DNA from: Candidatus Hydrogenedentota bacterium
GTDB taxonomy: Bacteria > Hydrogenedentota > Hydrogenedentia > Hydrogenedentales > SLHB01
DNA length: 16,626 nucleotides
Reading direction: 5' to 3'
Assembly (NCBI GenBank): GCA_013349485.1
Contig: DUZM01000037.1
Coordinates: 1 to 16,626, forward strand
The notes under the pieces: generated by a model
Databases searched by the model: none
What the model saw: only the letters and a program-made list of their open reading frames with translations
Told to the model about the DNA's origin: nothing
Shown: piece by piece, positions 6,261-14,469 of the stretch
Position numbering within the stretch: position 1 is the stretch's first letter
Layout: every line of letters starts with the position of its first letter
Position numbers and translations under genes: made by a program

Positions 6261-8867
6261 TCACCGGGTGCGCAAAGCGGGTATCAAGTCCTCGTCCTTG
6301 CGCGGGCCCACGTAGTATTTGCCTCGGAGGCTGCGTTTTCCGCCGGGTTCGATAGGCGCGTCGTCCATAATGAACTCGAGATTGACGTGGTTTCTGTCGG
6401 GTTCAATCAAGTAGAAATACAGCAGCGACCGCAATTTATTCGGGTCGTACTCGCCGTAAACCGTCAGTTTTGCCGCAGGGATATGGAACGCTAGCCGCTT
6501 GTAGTCACCGGGTTTCAAGTATTGGCCGTGCGCGGAGGTGAGAGGCGATATCCGTTCGTTAAGATGGGCCCACCCCTCTTCCGTCTCACCGTAGATTTCG
6601 GGTTTGCCGTTGTCGAGCGTATAGGCGGTACCGTGAGCGTAGAACTCCGGATGCGTCTTGATCCTCGGCACGATGGGTTTGCCCGTCGGGTTGTAGGCAA
6701 TCAGCGTAATGGCAACGCCGGGCACATCATCGAGCAGGCCCAATCGCTTCCAGAGTATGAGGCCGCTATCGAGCGTTGTCCTGAGGGTTATGCCCAAAGC
6801 GTCCTTTTCCGAGACCTCATACTGCGCGGCAAGCGGGTACTCGGGCGGACCGTTGGGGGAGGCGTACCAGTCCTCCCACGTCGACCATCGGTAGTGGCCG
6901 GGCTCGCCGTATTTGGCGGGGTCGTCAAGCAGCTCGAGACCGGAGGCCTTCTGGAGCCAGCGAAACACGCAGCCTTGTACCCCTGGAGCAATCTCGAGGC
7001 GCGTCGTGTAGTTCTCGAGGACCTGGATGGACGATTCGAGCCGGCGTTCGACATCTGAGAAGACGACCCAGCCCGCGAGCGGCTTGTCATGCGACCGTCC
7101 CTCCTCCCATTCGGGTACGCCAAGCTCGTACAACAGGTCTACGTATTCCTTGCGCGTTGGGCACGGCGGCCGCTCGACGCAAATGCGGCCATCGGCGATC
7201 TCGACTTTGGGTGCGGCGATGATGGCCGCGAACTGCACGGAAGCATAAGCTTTCCGCACGCGCAACCGGATTTCGGGCGCCAGGTCCTCGGCAAGCGCGC
7301 GTTTGAATATGGCGTCGGCGGCCATGACCACGTCGTAGTCGATCCACTCGCCCTGGTCGTGGACGTCGAGTTGGGCGTGTTTCTGGATAGCGGTGTGCGT
7401 GATCAGGTCGATGTATTCGGCGATGAAGGGCGCCGCTTGTTTGTAATAGAGGTCGAGGAACTCTTTCTTGTGCTCTTCGAGGTCGCAATAGGGATTCCAC
7501 AAAAGTTTGAAGAGCAGATAGGCGCGCAGCCCCCCGAGTTGCTCGTGATGCGACCGGCCCCCGCAAAGGAAGGCGCCCGTGAACCCCGCGTCAGCCCAAA
7601 TCCTCATGTTCGGCTGAATAGTATGGAAGTTCGGAAACGGTGCTTGCGCGTGCGCGCAGCTATCCGGATAGTCCCAGAAGTAGAGATTCGTGGCAATGGG
7701 TTCCCAGTCTCGGATATCCTTCATGAACGTCCGGTTCTCGACGGCCGTGGCGTCGTCCATGGCGAACGCCATGTTGCACTCGATGTTACAGAGGGTGATG
7801 ATGACATTCTCGCGGGGTTTCAGGTTTTTGGGCGCCTGGCGGGTATATAGATACGACAACGTTTCGATGTAGTTGTTCGGAAACTCATCTTTGATGCCGT
7901 CGGCCACGCGGTTGATGCAGGTTAGCAGCGACCCCATGGCCGTGCCCTCGCGCTTGTCGATGGCGCGGCACGCGGCGCACTCGCAATTTGATCGCCCGTC
8001 CTGTTGGGACACCTCCCACACCAGCACGCCTGGATTCGCGCGCATACGCGGCAGCAATTCGGCAATGAGGGCGTCGGCGACGGCCGGGTTGCTGTAGCAA
8101 AGCTGAGAACGCGTGTTCTTGTTGAGGTAGTCGTATCCCTCGAGGTCGACGGGCGCCATGCGCCGGCCGTCGATCTCCGAGTAGTACTCCGGATGGTCCG
8201 CGAAGTACTTCTCTGGCGGGAGCAAAATGAAGCTCGAATGTACTCGTAATCCGCTGGGCGGATACCACGACGACCGCATGTGGCGATGGGCGAGATCCGC
8301 CACTTGCGGATCGAGTCGCTGCCACGGAAACGTGTAAGTCGATACGCGCCGAAGGATTTGCGGCACATAGCGGTAATTGACTGCGGGGAACACTTCGGGC
8401 GGGGTGTCGGGAACGTGCGTCACGTCCGCCGTCAGCCAGCGCACGCCCAGGAATTTCTCGAGGAAGTCGTAGACCCCGTACATCGTGCCGCGTTCGCGTC
8501 CGCCCACAATGATCAGTTGCCCTTTGCTGTCGCCCTCGGGCGCGATCGAATGCAGGATCAACCCATCGGTGCCCAAACCATCGAGTTCGAGCCCATCGAG
8601 ATAAGCGGCAGGCACGCCATCCCGCCCCACCCAGATGTTGACGCCGTCGCCGGGTTCCGCCGACACCTGGATTTCTTGCCCCACCACCTGTTCCCAGTAC
8701 TCTTTCAGCTCCTGGGCGGCCGACTTCTCCGTGCCGCTGGCCGATTCCGCCACGACGATCCTGGCGCCGTCTAGATCGTCACACGTGGCCCAAGGGGCCG
8801 CCCCCGCCAAACCGCAAACCAAACCCGACAGCATAACTCCCAATACCGTCATTCCATGCGAAGACAA
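6261..8867 (-). CDS. Secreted DUF4838 protein with alpha-glucuronidase-like N-terminal domain
   Basis: Protein of 868 residues. A signal peptide is visible at 1-24 (hydrophobic VLGVMLSGLVCGLAGAA). Residues about 35-160 resemble the N-terminal domain of GH67 alpha-glucuronidases and other large glycosidases: ARIVVAE, AAQELKEYWEQ, then GGRERGTMYGVYDFLEKFLGVRW at 122-144. Residues about 180-480 fit DUF4838, a probable barrel: HPEYYSEIDGRR, WEVSQQDG at 284-291, and a C-x-C-x-x-C cluster at 295-300. The C-terminal 350 residues are beta-rich, as in carbohydrate-active enzymes. Related proteins occur in polysaccharide-using bacteria and are thought to act on glycans outside the cytoplasm; the reaction is unproven. 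The TTG at 8867 is chosen because GGAGGGAG precedes it by about nine bases; the ATG at 8852 is the alternative. It lies 37 bp after the MBL-fold gene. Confidence 0.87.
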   Translation of the reverse strand: MSSHGMTVLGVMLSGLVCGLAGAAPWATCDDLDGARIVVAESASGTEKSAAQELKEYWEQVVGQEIQVSAEPGDGVNIWVGRDGVPAAYLDGLELDGLGTDGLILHSIAPEGDSKGQLIIVGGRERGTMYGVYDFLEKFLGVRWLTADVTHVPDTPPEVFPAVNYRYVPQILRRVSTYTFPWQRLDPQVADLAHRHMRSSWYPPSGLRVHSSFILLPPEKYFADHPEYYSEIDGRRMAPVDLEGYDYLNKNTRSQLCYSNPAVADALIAELLPRMRANPGVLVWEVSQQDGRSNCECAACRAIDKREGTAMGSLLTCINRVADGIKDEFPNNYIETLSYLYTRQAPKNLKPRENVIITLCNIECNMAFAMDDATAVENRTFMKDIRDWEPIATNLYFWDYPDSCAHAQAPFPNFHTIQPNMRIWADAGFTGAFLCGGRSHHEQLGGLRAYLLFKLLWNPYCDLEEHKKEFLDLYYKQAAPFIAEYIDLITHTAIQKHAQLDVHDQGEWIDYDVVMAADAIFKRALAEDLAPEIRLRVRKAYASVQFAAIIAAPKVEIADGRICVERPPCPTRKEYVDLLYELGVPEWEEGRSHDKPLAGWVVFSDVERRLESSIQVLENYTTRLEIAPGVQGCVFRWLQKASGLELLDDPAKYGEPGHYRWSTWEDWYASPNGPPEYPLAAQYEVSEKDALGITLRTTLDSGLILWKRLGLLDDVPGVAITLIAYNPTGKPIVPRIKTHPEFYAHGTAYTLDNGKPEIYGETEEGWAHLNERISPLTSAHGQYLKPGDYKRLAFHIPAAKLTVYGEYDPNKLRSLLYFYLIEPDRNHVNLEFIMDDAPIEPGGKRSLRGKYYVGPRKDEDLIPALRTR

Positions 8868-8873
8868 AGCACA

Positions 8874-8882
8874 GCTCCCTCC
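8874..8882 (-). promoter_or_regulatory. Ribosome binding site supporting a TTG start for the DUF4838 gene
   Basis: GGAGGGAGC on the minus strand lies at normal spacing before TTG (8867) but about 24 bases before the first ATG (8852). Either start leaves the signal peptide intact. Confidence 0.5.
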
Positions 8883-8904
8883 TCTCCTTTCTCTCGCATT
8901 TCTG

Positions 8905-9639
8905 TTATTGCATTTTGCGGATGCGGACGTCGATCTCGGTTCCCTCGAGCAACTCGACGAGCGCCGACGTGTCGGTTTCGCCGAAGTGATACGGATAGAG
9001 GATTTTCGGTTGTATCGTTTTCGCAGCATCCGCAGCCATCTCCGGCGCCATGGTGTACGGCAGGTTCATCGGCAAGAAAGCACAATAGATGTCCCGTAAC
9101 TCCTTCATCTCGGGGATGTTCTCTGTGTCTCCGGCTACGTAAACCCGCTTGTCGCCAAACGTTAGCACGTAGCCGTTCCCGACGCCTTTGGGATGGAACG
9201 GCTCGCCCGAATCGCGCTTGTGCACCACGTTATACGCCGGCACCGCCTCGATTTTGATTCCTTGGACGGTTTGCTCATCGCCGTTCTTCATGACCAGACT
9301 GCTCGGGAGCAACTCGCCGACAGTCCGGTTCGCGACTACCACGGTGCTTTCTTTATGCAGGATCTTAATCGCTTCGTTGTCGAAGTGGTCGCGATGTTCG
9401 TGCGTTATCAATATGAGGTCCGCCTTCGGCATCGTTGTGTAGTCGGCCAACTTGGTCCACGGATCGATATGAATGACCTTGCCGTCGAACGAGAACATCA
9501 ATGTTCCGTGCCCGATGAAGGCAATCTCGAGATCACCTTCAGAAGTCTTAATCACGTCCATTTCGAACCCCTCCCCAGCCAATGCCGGAAACGCCAATAG
9601 TGTCAGAGACACAGTGAGAAGACAGGTTCTTGTAGCCAT
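8905..9639 (-). CDS. Exported metallo-beta-lactamase-fold hydrolase (UlaG-like)
   Basis: Protein of 244 residues. Residues 1-21 are a clear signal peptide (basic start, Leu-rich core, FPALA before GEG), so the enzyme is exported. The MBL metal site reads H80-E-H82-R-D84-H85, with D171 in VAGDTE and H218 in YPYHFG as later ligands, so two metal ions can be bound. The overall pattern (IGHGTLMFSFDGKVIHIDPW, then the motif, then VYVAGDT) matches the UlaG/COG2220 branch, whose members cleave lactone or phosphoester bonds; many similar 'MBL-fold' proteins lack a known substrate. The ATG at 9639 follows AAAAGGTG at good spacing. The DUF4838 gene starts 37 bp after its stop, so the two are probably co-transcribed and may act on the same extracellular material. 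Confidence 0.9.
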   Translation of the reverse strand: MATRTCLLTVSLTLLAFPALAGEGFEMDVIKTSEGDLEIAFIGHGTLMFSFDGKVIHIDPWTKLADYTTMPKADLILITHEHRDHFDNEAIKILHKESTVVVANRTVGELLPSSLVMKNGDEQTVQGIKIEAVPAYNVVHKRDSGEPFHPKGVGNGYVLTFGDKRVYVAGDTENIPEMKELRDIYCAFLPMNLPYTMAPEMAADAAKTIQPKILYPYHFGETDTSALVELLEGTEIDVRIRKMQ

Positions 9640-9709
9640 AGTGCACCTTTTCTGCGTAGTCCGCCAAGACACATCACGAGCAACGGTTCGTGCGTCGCGA
9701 ACAGCATTC

Positions 9710-10492
9710 TTACGGTCGTCTGCATGCGCCTGCCTGACGCTTCTGTAGATACCAGATTGTGCCTCCAAACTCAAAGGTACATCTGCGCCGAGGAAACAGA
9801 AGCTCCAACGACTCGTAAAGACAGTCACACACCCTTTCGAGCGTTTCGTTTCCCTTTTCGACTGCCGCAATGATATTGCTTTGCGTCGTGAGGTAGTGCG
9901 CTAACTCCTCAGTCGAAAAGACGACGTCATTGGCGTAGTCCTCCGCATGGGGAAAACTGAATCCCGCTGCCGCCGCTTCCACTTCTGACAAAGGCGCCCC
10001 GTGCCTCGGCGGAGGCGGGTATCTTTTCAGGTAAGCTCCCTGCATCCATCTCGCGAACTCTGCGTTTTCCTTCATTCTCCCCATGAAGCCGTTTGTATAG
10101 ACCACGAGCCAGTGCGATGCGGGCAGAAGTCTGTTTGCCTCGTCCAAGAATCGTTTGCGCTCAAACCAGTGAAACGCCGAACTGGCGGTGATAAGATCGA
10201 AATGCTCATCCGGAAAGGGAAGCTGCTCAGCGGCAGCCCGGACATACCGGATCCCGTCGTTGGCGCACGCTTCATCCAACATCTCGGCCGCGATATCAGT
10301 GCCAACTATGATCTGTGCCATCGACTTGAGAACGTGACAGGACTGCCCCGTGCCGCAGGCCACATCTAGCGCCCGGCCAACCGGCCACTCGAGTTTCAGA
10401 TAGTCACGGACACGCGCCACCGCGTGCGGATGGTAGTATGGCCTTGACTCCGCATAGCGTCCAGCAGCCGTTTTGTGTACAAAAGGATTCAT
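9710..10492 (-). CDS. Class I SAM-dependent methyltransferase (Methyltransf_11 type)
   Basis: Protein of 260 residues. Motif I is LDVACGTG at 42-49, the SAM-binding glycine loop. D66 in VGTDIA fits the acidic residue that binds the SAM ribose. AEQLPFPDEHFDLITASSAFHWF at about 88-110 covers motifs II and III. The N terminus (HKTAAGRYAESRPYYHP) is typical of a group of small-molecule methyltransferases related to UbiE/TehB-like enzymes and to trans-aconitate-type enzymes. The substrate cannot be told from sequence. It starts at the ATG at 10492, 17 bp after the stop of the GNAT gene, so the two are probably in one operon; a moderate AAAAGG site lies upstream. The protein ends in a basic tail. 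Confidence 0.9.
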   Translation of the reverse strand: MNPFVHKTAAGRYAESRPYYHPHAVARVRDYLKLEWPVGRALDVACGTGQSCHVLKSMAQIIVGTDIAAEMLDEACANDGIRYVRAAAEQLPFPDEHFDLITASSAFHWFERKRFLDEANRLLPASHWLVVYTNGFMGRMKENAEFARWMQGAYLKRYPPPPRHGAPLSEVEAAAAGFSFPHAEDYANDVVFSTEELAHYLTTQSNIIAAVEKGNETLERVCDCLYESLELLFPRRRCTFEFGGTIWYLQKRQAGACRRP

Positions 10493-10509
10493 AAATCAGG
10501 ACCTTTTGC

Positions 10510-10986
10510 TCACAGGCGTTTCGTGGCTTTCCAGAAGTCGAGCCGCTCTCCTTGCCCCACGTCGATGAACGCCTCCTCCCGAATTTCGTAGCCAAGATGT
10601 TCGTAGAACTTCCTCGAAGGCAAAGAAACGCTTAAGGTTACTTCCCGAACACCTCGCGCCCTCGCGCGCGTCTCCAATTCGTGCATTATGTCTTTTCCGT
10701 GTCCTCGGCCTTGTGCCGTGGGCGCGACGAAGACCCCATAGATCTCGTTGTCAACAACAGCGCCTGTGCCTATGACCTCGCCCCGTTGTTCTATGACAAG
10801 AATGTCGCCTTTTTGGGATCGCTCGCGTATCCCCTTAGGAGAATGGAACTCTTTGAAGAACTGGACGGCTCGGGGAGGGTACACGCCTGTGTAGCAGGCG
10901 TCGATCGTGCGATGAATCAGTTGCGCGACTGACGCCACATCCGTATCCCGAAACCTACGAATGCAGGTGTCTTCTGGCCTACGCAT
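10510..10986 (-). CDS. GNAT-family N-acetyltransferase
   Basis: Protein of 158 residues, full single-domain GNAT length. The fold reads clearly: IRRFRDTDVASVAQLI (strand 1 and helix 1), VIGTGAV and NEIYGVFVAPTAQGRGHGKDIM, where Q92-GRGHG-K98 is the acetyl-CoA pyrophosphate loop, then VTLSVSLPSRKFYEHLGYE at the end. This order is typical of amine acetyltransferases in the YafP/PhnO-like range, but no substrate can be named. The ATG at 10986 is taken because GAGGGGG lies six bases upstream; a TTG 15 bases earlier is less likely. It lies 39 bp after the deaminase gene and 17 bp before the methyltransferase gene, suggesting a three-gene operon. Confidence 0.9.
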   Translation of the reverse strand: MRRPEDTCIRRFRDTDVASVAQLIHRTIDACYTGVYPPRAVQFFKEFHSPKGIRERSQKGDILVIEQRGEVIGTGAVVDNEIYGVFVAPTAQGRGHGKDIMHELETRARARGVREVTLSVSLPSRKFYEHLGYEIREEAFIDVGQGERLDFWKATKRL

Positions 10987-11025
10987 GTCAGACCCCCTCA
11001 ATACGACAAAGCCGCAACCACTCTA

Positions 11026-11481
11026 TCACGCATCGAACGTTTCAGCGCTTCGGCCGGTATTGGCGTCGCCGGGATTCTTTTTCGCGGCGTCCCCTTTGTC
11101 GTTCAACCAGTGACTCGGGAGAAGCTCCCGCAACGGGACGTCGCGATCCTCCTGAACGATGACCCTGCAGTCAAGATTTCGGGCGTCAATCTGCGCCATG
11201 GTCTCCCTGCACCGGCCGCAGGGCGGCAAGATGCGGCTACCGGATATGGCCACAACCGCGACGATGTGGGTCTCCCTGTTTTTCAGCATCTCGGCAATGG
11301 CGGAGACTTCTGCGCAGAACCCGAGGCCAGAGGCAAGATCGATGCAGATCCCGGTGTAAACATTCCCATTGGCCGTCCGGATGGCCGCGCCCACGCCGCC
11401 GGCGGAGAAATCCTTTCTCAGTTCGAACTCTCCGCACACGGCCCGCGCCGCCTCGATTAGGTCCGATCTGGGTTCATTCAT
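11026..11481 (-). CDS. Cytidine/blasticidin-S-type deaminase
   Basis: Protein of 151 residues. The zinc site of the CDA superfamily is complete: C56-A57-E58 and P87-C88-G-R-C91, so three Cys bind zinc and E58 shuttles the proton. Tetrameric cytidine deaminases and blasticidin-S deaminases share this three-Cys arrangement at about 130 residues. The surrounding words (GICIDLASGLGFCAE, AIAEMLKNRETHIVAVVAI, PLRELLPSHW) match the branch commonly annotated as blasticidin-S-type or cytidine deaminase; I cannot tell pyrimidine salvage from antibiotic inactivation. The last 25 residues are a low-complexity tail beyond the domain. It is the first gene of the cluster with a GNAT and a methyltransferase. 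The ATG at 11481 has only a weak upstream site. Confidence 0.88.
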   Translation of the reverse strand: MNEPRSDLIEAARAVCGEFELRKDFSAGGVGAAIRTANGNVYTGICIDLASGLGFCAEVSAIAEMLKNRETHIVAVVAISGSRILPPCGRCRETMAQIDARNLDCRVIVQEDRDVPLRELLPSHWLNDKGDAAKKNPGDANTGRSAETFDA

Positions 11482-11532
11482 GTTTTTTCATCCAACGTCT
11501 CGCGCATCAACGCGCAGGTCTAACGAATCGTC

Positions 11533-12072
11533 TCAGGAATCCTGTTGCGCCTGTTGCGAGGAGAACGCCTCTTTGTCGGCGGTCGCCACGACAATCAGCA
11601 GAACGACATTTATCACAAGGCCGAACATGCCGCCCATCAACATGCCCAGTCCCATGAACGACTCGGCTGCCATGGCAACGACGCCCCTGAGCAAGGTAAA
11701 GCCTATGGCAATCCCGGCGGCCGTATAGAAGAGCTTGATGGCGCTCGGCTTGACCTGAATGAGTCGGATTGAAGCAAACACGTAGAAACCGGAAACGAAA
11801 AGCGCGAGGAATCCGGCAACAACGCACCACGTGCCGAACCACTCAGGAAAATCCCACATCTTCTGGAATGCCTTGAACGGAGCTACAGGCGGCATCGGCC
11901 CGCCACTCCTGGCCGCTTCTTGCGCCATCGTCTTCTCCATAGCGGAGAACATTTCTTTCTGGAGTTCCATCATTTTGGGCATCATCGCGAGCTGTCCTGC
12001 CCCAATGATGCCAAAACACCCCAAGATGATGCCCACAATGCCAACCACCGTCGCCCAAGTCGGCCGTTCCAT
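11533..12072 (-). CDS. Small four-helix membrane protein of unknown function
   Basis: Protein of 179 residues. Hydrophobic segments lie at about 8-28, 80-103, 112-132 and 138-163. Between the first two is a Met-rich amphipathic stretch (AMMPKMMELQKEMFSAMEKTMAQ) and a Pro-rich loop (GGPMPPVAPFKAF). The third and fourth segments are rich in Gly and Met (GLGMLMGGMFGL). The tail is polar and Gln-rich. I do not recognise a family, and nothing suggests enzymatic activity. The ATG at 12072 is chosen because AAAGGAA precedes it at about eight bases and the first helix begins right after it. The gene is 51 bp upstream of the deaminase gene and could be co-transcribed with it. Confidence 0.72.
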   Translation of the reverse strand: MERPTWATVVGIVGIILGCFGIIGAGQLAMMPKMMELQKEMFSAMEKTMAQEAARSGGPMPPVAPFKAFQKMWDFPEWFGTWCVVAGFLALFVSGFYVFASIRLIQVKPSAIKLFYTAAGIAIGFTLLRGVVAMAAESFMGLGMLMGGMFGLVINVVLLIVVATADKEAFSSQQAQQDS

Positions 12073-12167
12073 ATTCAGATTCCTTTCCTTCGCCAAGAGC
12101 CGAGTACTGCGTGGGAGTCCCGTGTGGCCCCTTGTCACGTTGCCCACTACTTTGGCCGGTGTTTATT

Positions 12168-12830
12168 TTACTCTATATTGGCCTCGAACCAAGACCTGAG
12201 ATTCTCGCTCCTGAACGTACCGCCGCACGCGGTTGTGTTTCCTGATTTCGACACGAAGTCCCCAATCACACTATTGGGGAATTTGGGATTGAAGTGAAAC
12301 TCAGATTCAAGCCGCTGCCGATCTCCTTCGGCGACAACGTACCACGAATGGCTGTAATGGGGATGATTGGGAGAATGCCCGACGCTGTCGGCAAGTGCCG
12401 CCGCAAACGCCGCGATGGTCTCGGGACTCCGAATTTCCTTGATTTTGTCTTCCCCATATTTGTCAAAAACGACAATCTGCTTAGCGAACGCCGGATCGAG
12501 CTGTTTCAGCGCACTCAGTGCCGCCATCTCTGATTTAATGCGGGGAAGTTCAAATCCCACAGCGACAACACCAAGACATATGCACATAAAACCCAGGAAC
12601 ACTATTACCATGACCGACCGAGCGTCTCGGCACTCGAACGACGCGAAATGCCAGAGCGTGCCGAGAAGAAAGCCCACCGGCATCGCCGTCGCGGCGCCAA
12701 GCATCATATTCTCTAGCCAATAATAATGAAAAGAGATGACCAGGCCGACCGTACCGCCCACGAATGAGGAGAGGATTACTGCGAGGAAAGCCCGCCACAT
12801 GGGCCTGAGATCTATGAGATAACATATCAT
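12168..12830 (-). CDS. Membrane protein with C-terminal soluble domain, function unknown
   Basis: Protein of 220 residues. Three hydrophobic segments at about 13-35, 42-62 and 73-94 are followed by a soluble domain of about 120 residues. The latter has the look of a small alpha/beta module: PETIAAFAAALADSV, then HSPNHPHYSHSWYVVAEGD, then SEFHFNPKFPNSVIGDF. This layout (a helix-bearing 'choose an index to exclude' segment, then hydrophobic strands ending in polar turns) recurs in uncharacterised bacterial membrane proteins, but I cannot name the family. The ATG at 12830 has AGAGG about eleven bases upstream. A second in-frame ATG at 12800 would also keep all helices. Coding is supported by the clean hydrophobic pattern. 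Confidence 0.7.
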   Translation of the reverse strand: MICYLIDLRPMWRAFLAVILSSFVGGTVGLVISFHYYWLENMMLGAATAMPVGFLLGTLWHFASFECRDARSVMVIVFLGFMCICLGVVAVGFELPRIKSEMAALSALKQLDPAFAKQIVVFDKYGEDKIKEIRSPETIAAFAAALADSVGHSPNHPHYSHSWYVVAEGDRQRLESEFHFNPKFPNSVIGDFVSKSGNTTACGGTFRSENLRSWFEANIE

Positions 12831-12915
12831 ATCGCATCAACCTCTTACGGATAGGCATCCTCCCCGATCCGTCGGCACGTTCTCAGTGCCCAATTGAACT
12901 CCCCACAAGGCTTAT

Positions 12916-12933
12916 ACTCCTCATACGAGGAGT
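12916..12933. terminator. Perfect 7-bp hairpin after the nitrilase-family gene
   Basis: ACTCCTC (12916-12922) and GAGGAGT (12927-12933) pair around ATAC. It lies about 55 bases past the stop of the amidohydrolase gene and 86 bases before the next start. This fits a terminator or a leader hairpin, though only a short A/T stretch flanks it. The rest of 12831-12987 shows nothing else. Confidence 0.35.
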
Positions 12934-12987
12934 TATTCACAAGCAGATCTGCTGTCAAAAAGGCATGCCAGAGTTGCCCCACCGGAA

Positions 12988-13830
12988 TCAAGCAGTCGAT
13001 GTCGGTTGCTGCGCGATTACGCCATACAGCCCCGGGCGACGCGTGCGGTAGAGCGAATGGGCGCCTGCGTCGATGGACGCGCGCAGCCGCGTTCCTTCAT
13101 CGCAGTCAATCGCTACACGAAATGGCCGATCATCATCCCGCTGCGACACCAAGACCTCGCCCATCGCCGAGGCCGCTACCGACCACGGCTTAATAGGCAG
13201 GTGCGTGCCTTGCTGTCCGCCATCGACCTGCACGACGGGTGCCGTGTTGTCCAACGCGCGAACCTGCGGCAACGATTGGGAGGCAAGATATCCCCCGCTG
13301 CGGCTGGGCCACACAATGAGTTCTGCGCCTTTCAGCACCAACGTCCGCGGGGCCTCGACAAAGCATCCGTCGTAACAGATTATGACGCCCACGGTGGCGA
13401 AGCTCGTTTGAAAGGGTTCGAGGGTTTCGCCTGCGGCCAGGAACTCGCGCTCATCGACCGCTGACCCCTCCTCGAAGGGATGCAGGTGGGTCTTGCGATA
13501 CACCTGCACGTCGCCGTCCGGCGCGATCAGCGCCCAAGCGTTATACACGCGCGTCGCGTCGTGCGTCTCGGCGAATCCGTAGCCAATCCACAGGCCCAAT
13601 TCCTTGCTGCACGCCCGAAACCGCTGCATGCTGGGTCCGTCCACAGTCTCGGCGCACGGCGCAAGGTTGCGCGAGCAGTACCCGCACGTGAATAGTTCCG
13701 GCAAGACAACCAAGTCCGTTTTCTCCTTGCGGGCCTCTTCGGCGATGATTCGCAGCGCGCCATCGACGTTTGCCTCTACTTCCCCCTCAACCGACATGAA
13801 AGGTATGCAAAGAACACTGATGCCAGCCAT
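12988..13830 (-). CDS. Carbon-nitrogen hydrolase (nitrilase superfamily amidohydrolase)
   Basis: Protein of 280 residues, normal for the superfamily, whose members hydrolyse amide or nitrile C-N bonds in the cytosol. The catalytic triad is visible: E45 in VVLPELF, K113 in YRKTHLHPFEEGS and C152 in ICYDGCF, with the second Glu in the FEEG segment. The substrate is not determined by these motifs; the omega-amidase and N-carbamoyl amidohydrolase branches are possible. The ATG at 13830 follows GAGGTG at about eight bases and puts the first strand (ISVLCIPF) at the start, as in the family. The gene is 76 bp after the DUF3795 gene. Confidence 0.92.
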   Translation of the reverse strand: MAGISVLCIPFMSVEGEVEANVDGALRIIAEEARKEKTDLVVLPELFTCGYCSRNLAPCAETVDGPSMQRFRACSKELGLWIGYGFAETHDATRVYNAWALIAPDGDVQVYRKTHLHPFEEGSAVDEREFLAAGETLEPFQTSFATVGVIICYDGCFVEAPRTLVLKGAELIVWPSRSGGYLASQSLPQVRALDNTAPVVQVDGGQQGTHLPIKPWSVAASAMGEVLVSQRDDDRPFRVAIDCDEGTRLRASIDAGAHSLYRTRRPGLYGVIAQQPTSTA

Positions 13831-13906
13831 ATCAGAGCACCTCATCCGACACCATGAATCAGCAATAAGCACTACGAGTGCCTAGAATTCGCTGGTTAGA
13901 CCGTCT

Positions 13907-14401
13907 CTAGGTTTCCGGATCCACTTCGGTCCGCCCGATCTGATAGTATTTGCCCGTATTCATCTCGAATCCTTGCGCCGCTTTCCCGGCTTCGCGGCGC
14001 AGCCACTCGTCTCTGCCGAGTTTCTTGTACTCCTGCGCTCGCTCGGCGATTCCCTTAAACGGTTCCGTCTTCTCGCACGGGAACGCTTCGCAGTCGAAAC
14101 AAACGTCCACACCGTGCTGCCTGCAACATTCATGCACGCAGAACGGCGGGCCGTCGTCGCGGGCTTTGCAGGGTCTTTTGCAGACAAACCACGAATCCGC
14201 ATCGGCGAAGAAATCCAGCCCTTTGCGGAATTCGGCGTAGTTAAAGTCTATGGGTTCGTCGGGCATCCAATACTGGCAGCCGTGGGCGTCCAACACTTCA
14301 GCAAGGATCGTGGCAGCCTCGCGAAATGCAGTAAAACCCGCTGACCGTGCGCAGGTTCCACAGAAAAGGCCGCAATACGTCATCAATTCTTCCGGTTTCA
14401 T
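13907..14401 (-). CDS. DUF3795-type cysteine-rich protein
   Basis: Protein of 164 residues. The N terminus MTYCGLFCGTCARS carries the C-G-x-x-C-x-x-C start of DUF3795 proteins. Further Cys occur at 74, 78, 88, 92, 93, 101, 104 and 109, including VCFDCEAFPCE, so one or two zinc sites are likely. A helical Lys/Arg-rich tail follows (AQEYKKLGRDEWLRREAG), also usual. The family is common in anaerobic and sediment bacteria and has no established function. The start has an excellent site, GAAGGAGAG, eight bases before the ATG. The gene sits 68 bp after the beta-rich hypothetical protein gene. Confidence 0.88.
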   Translation of the reverse strand: MKPEELMTYCGLFCGTCARSAGFTAFREAATILAEVLDAHGCQYWMPDEPIDFNYAEFRKGLDFFADADSWFVCKRPCKARDDGPPFCVHECCRQHGVDVCFDCEAFPCEKTEPFKGIAERAQEYKKLGRDEWLRREAGKAAQGFEMNTGKYYQIGRTEVDPET

Positions 14402-14469
14402 ATGTACTCTCCTTCGACACTCTTGCTGGGCATGTGCCGCAAGCGAAGCCTATCCAAAGCGCCAGTTTT

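Noticed and set aside
7089..7850. Open frame of 253 codons on the plus strand inside the DUF4838 gene
   Set aside because: It is the antisense shadow of a well-supported 868-residue protein; high GC keeps such frames open.
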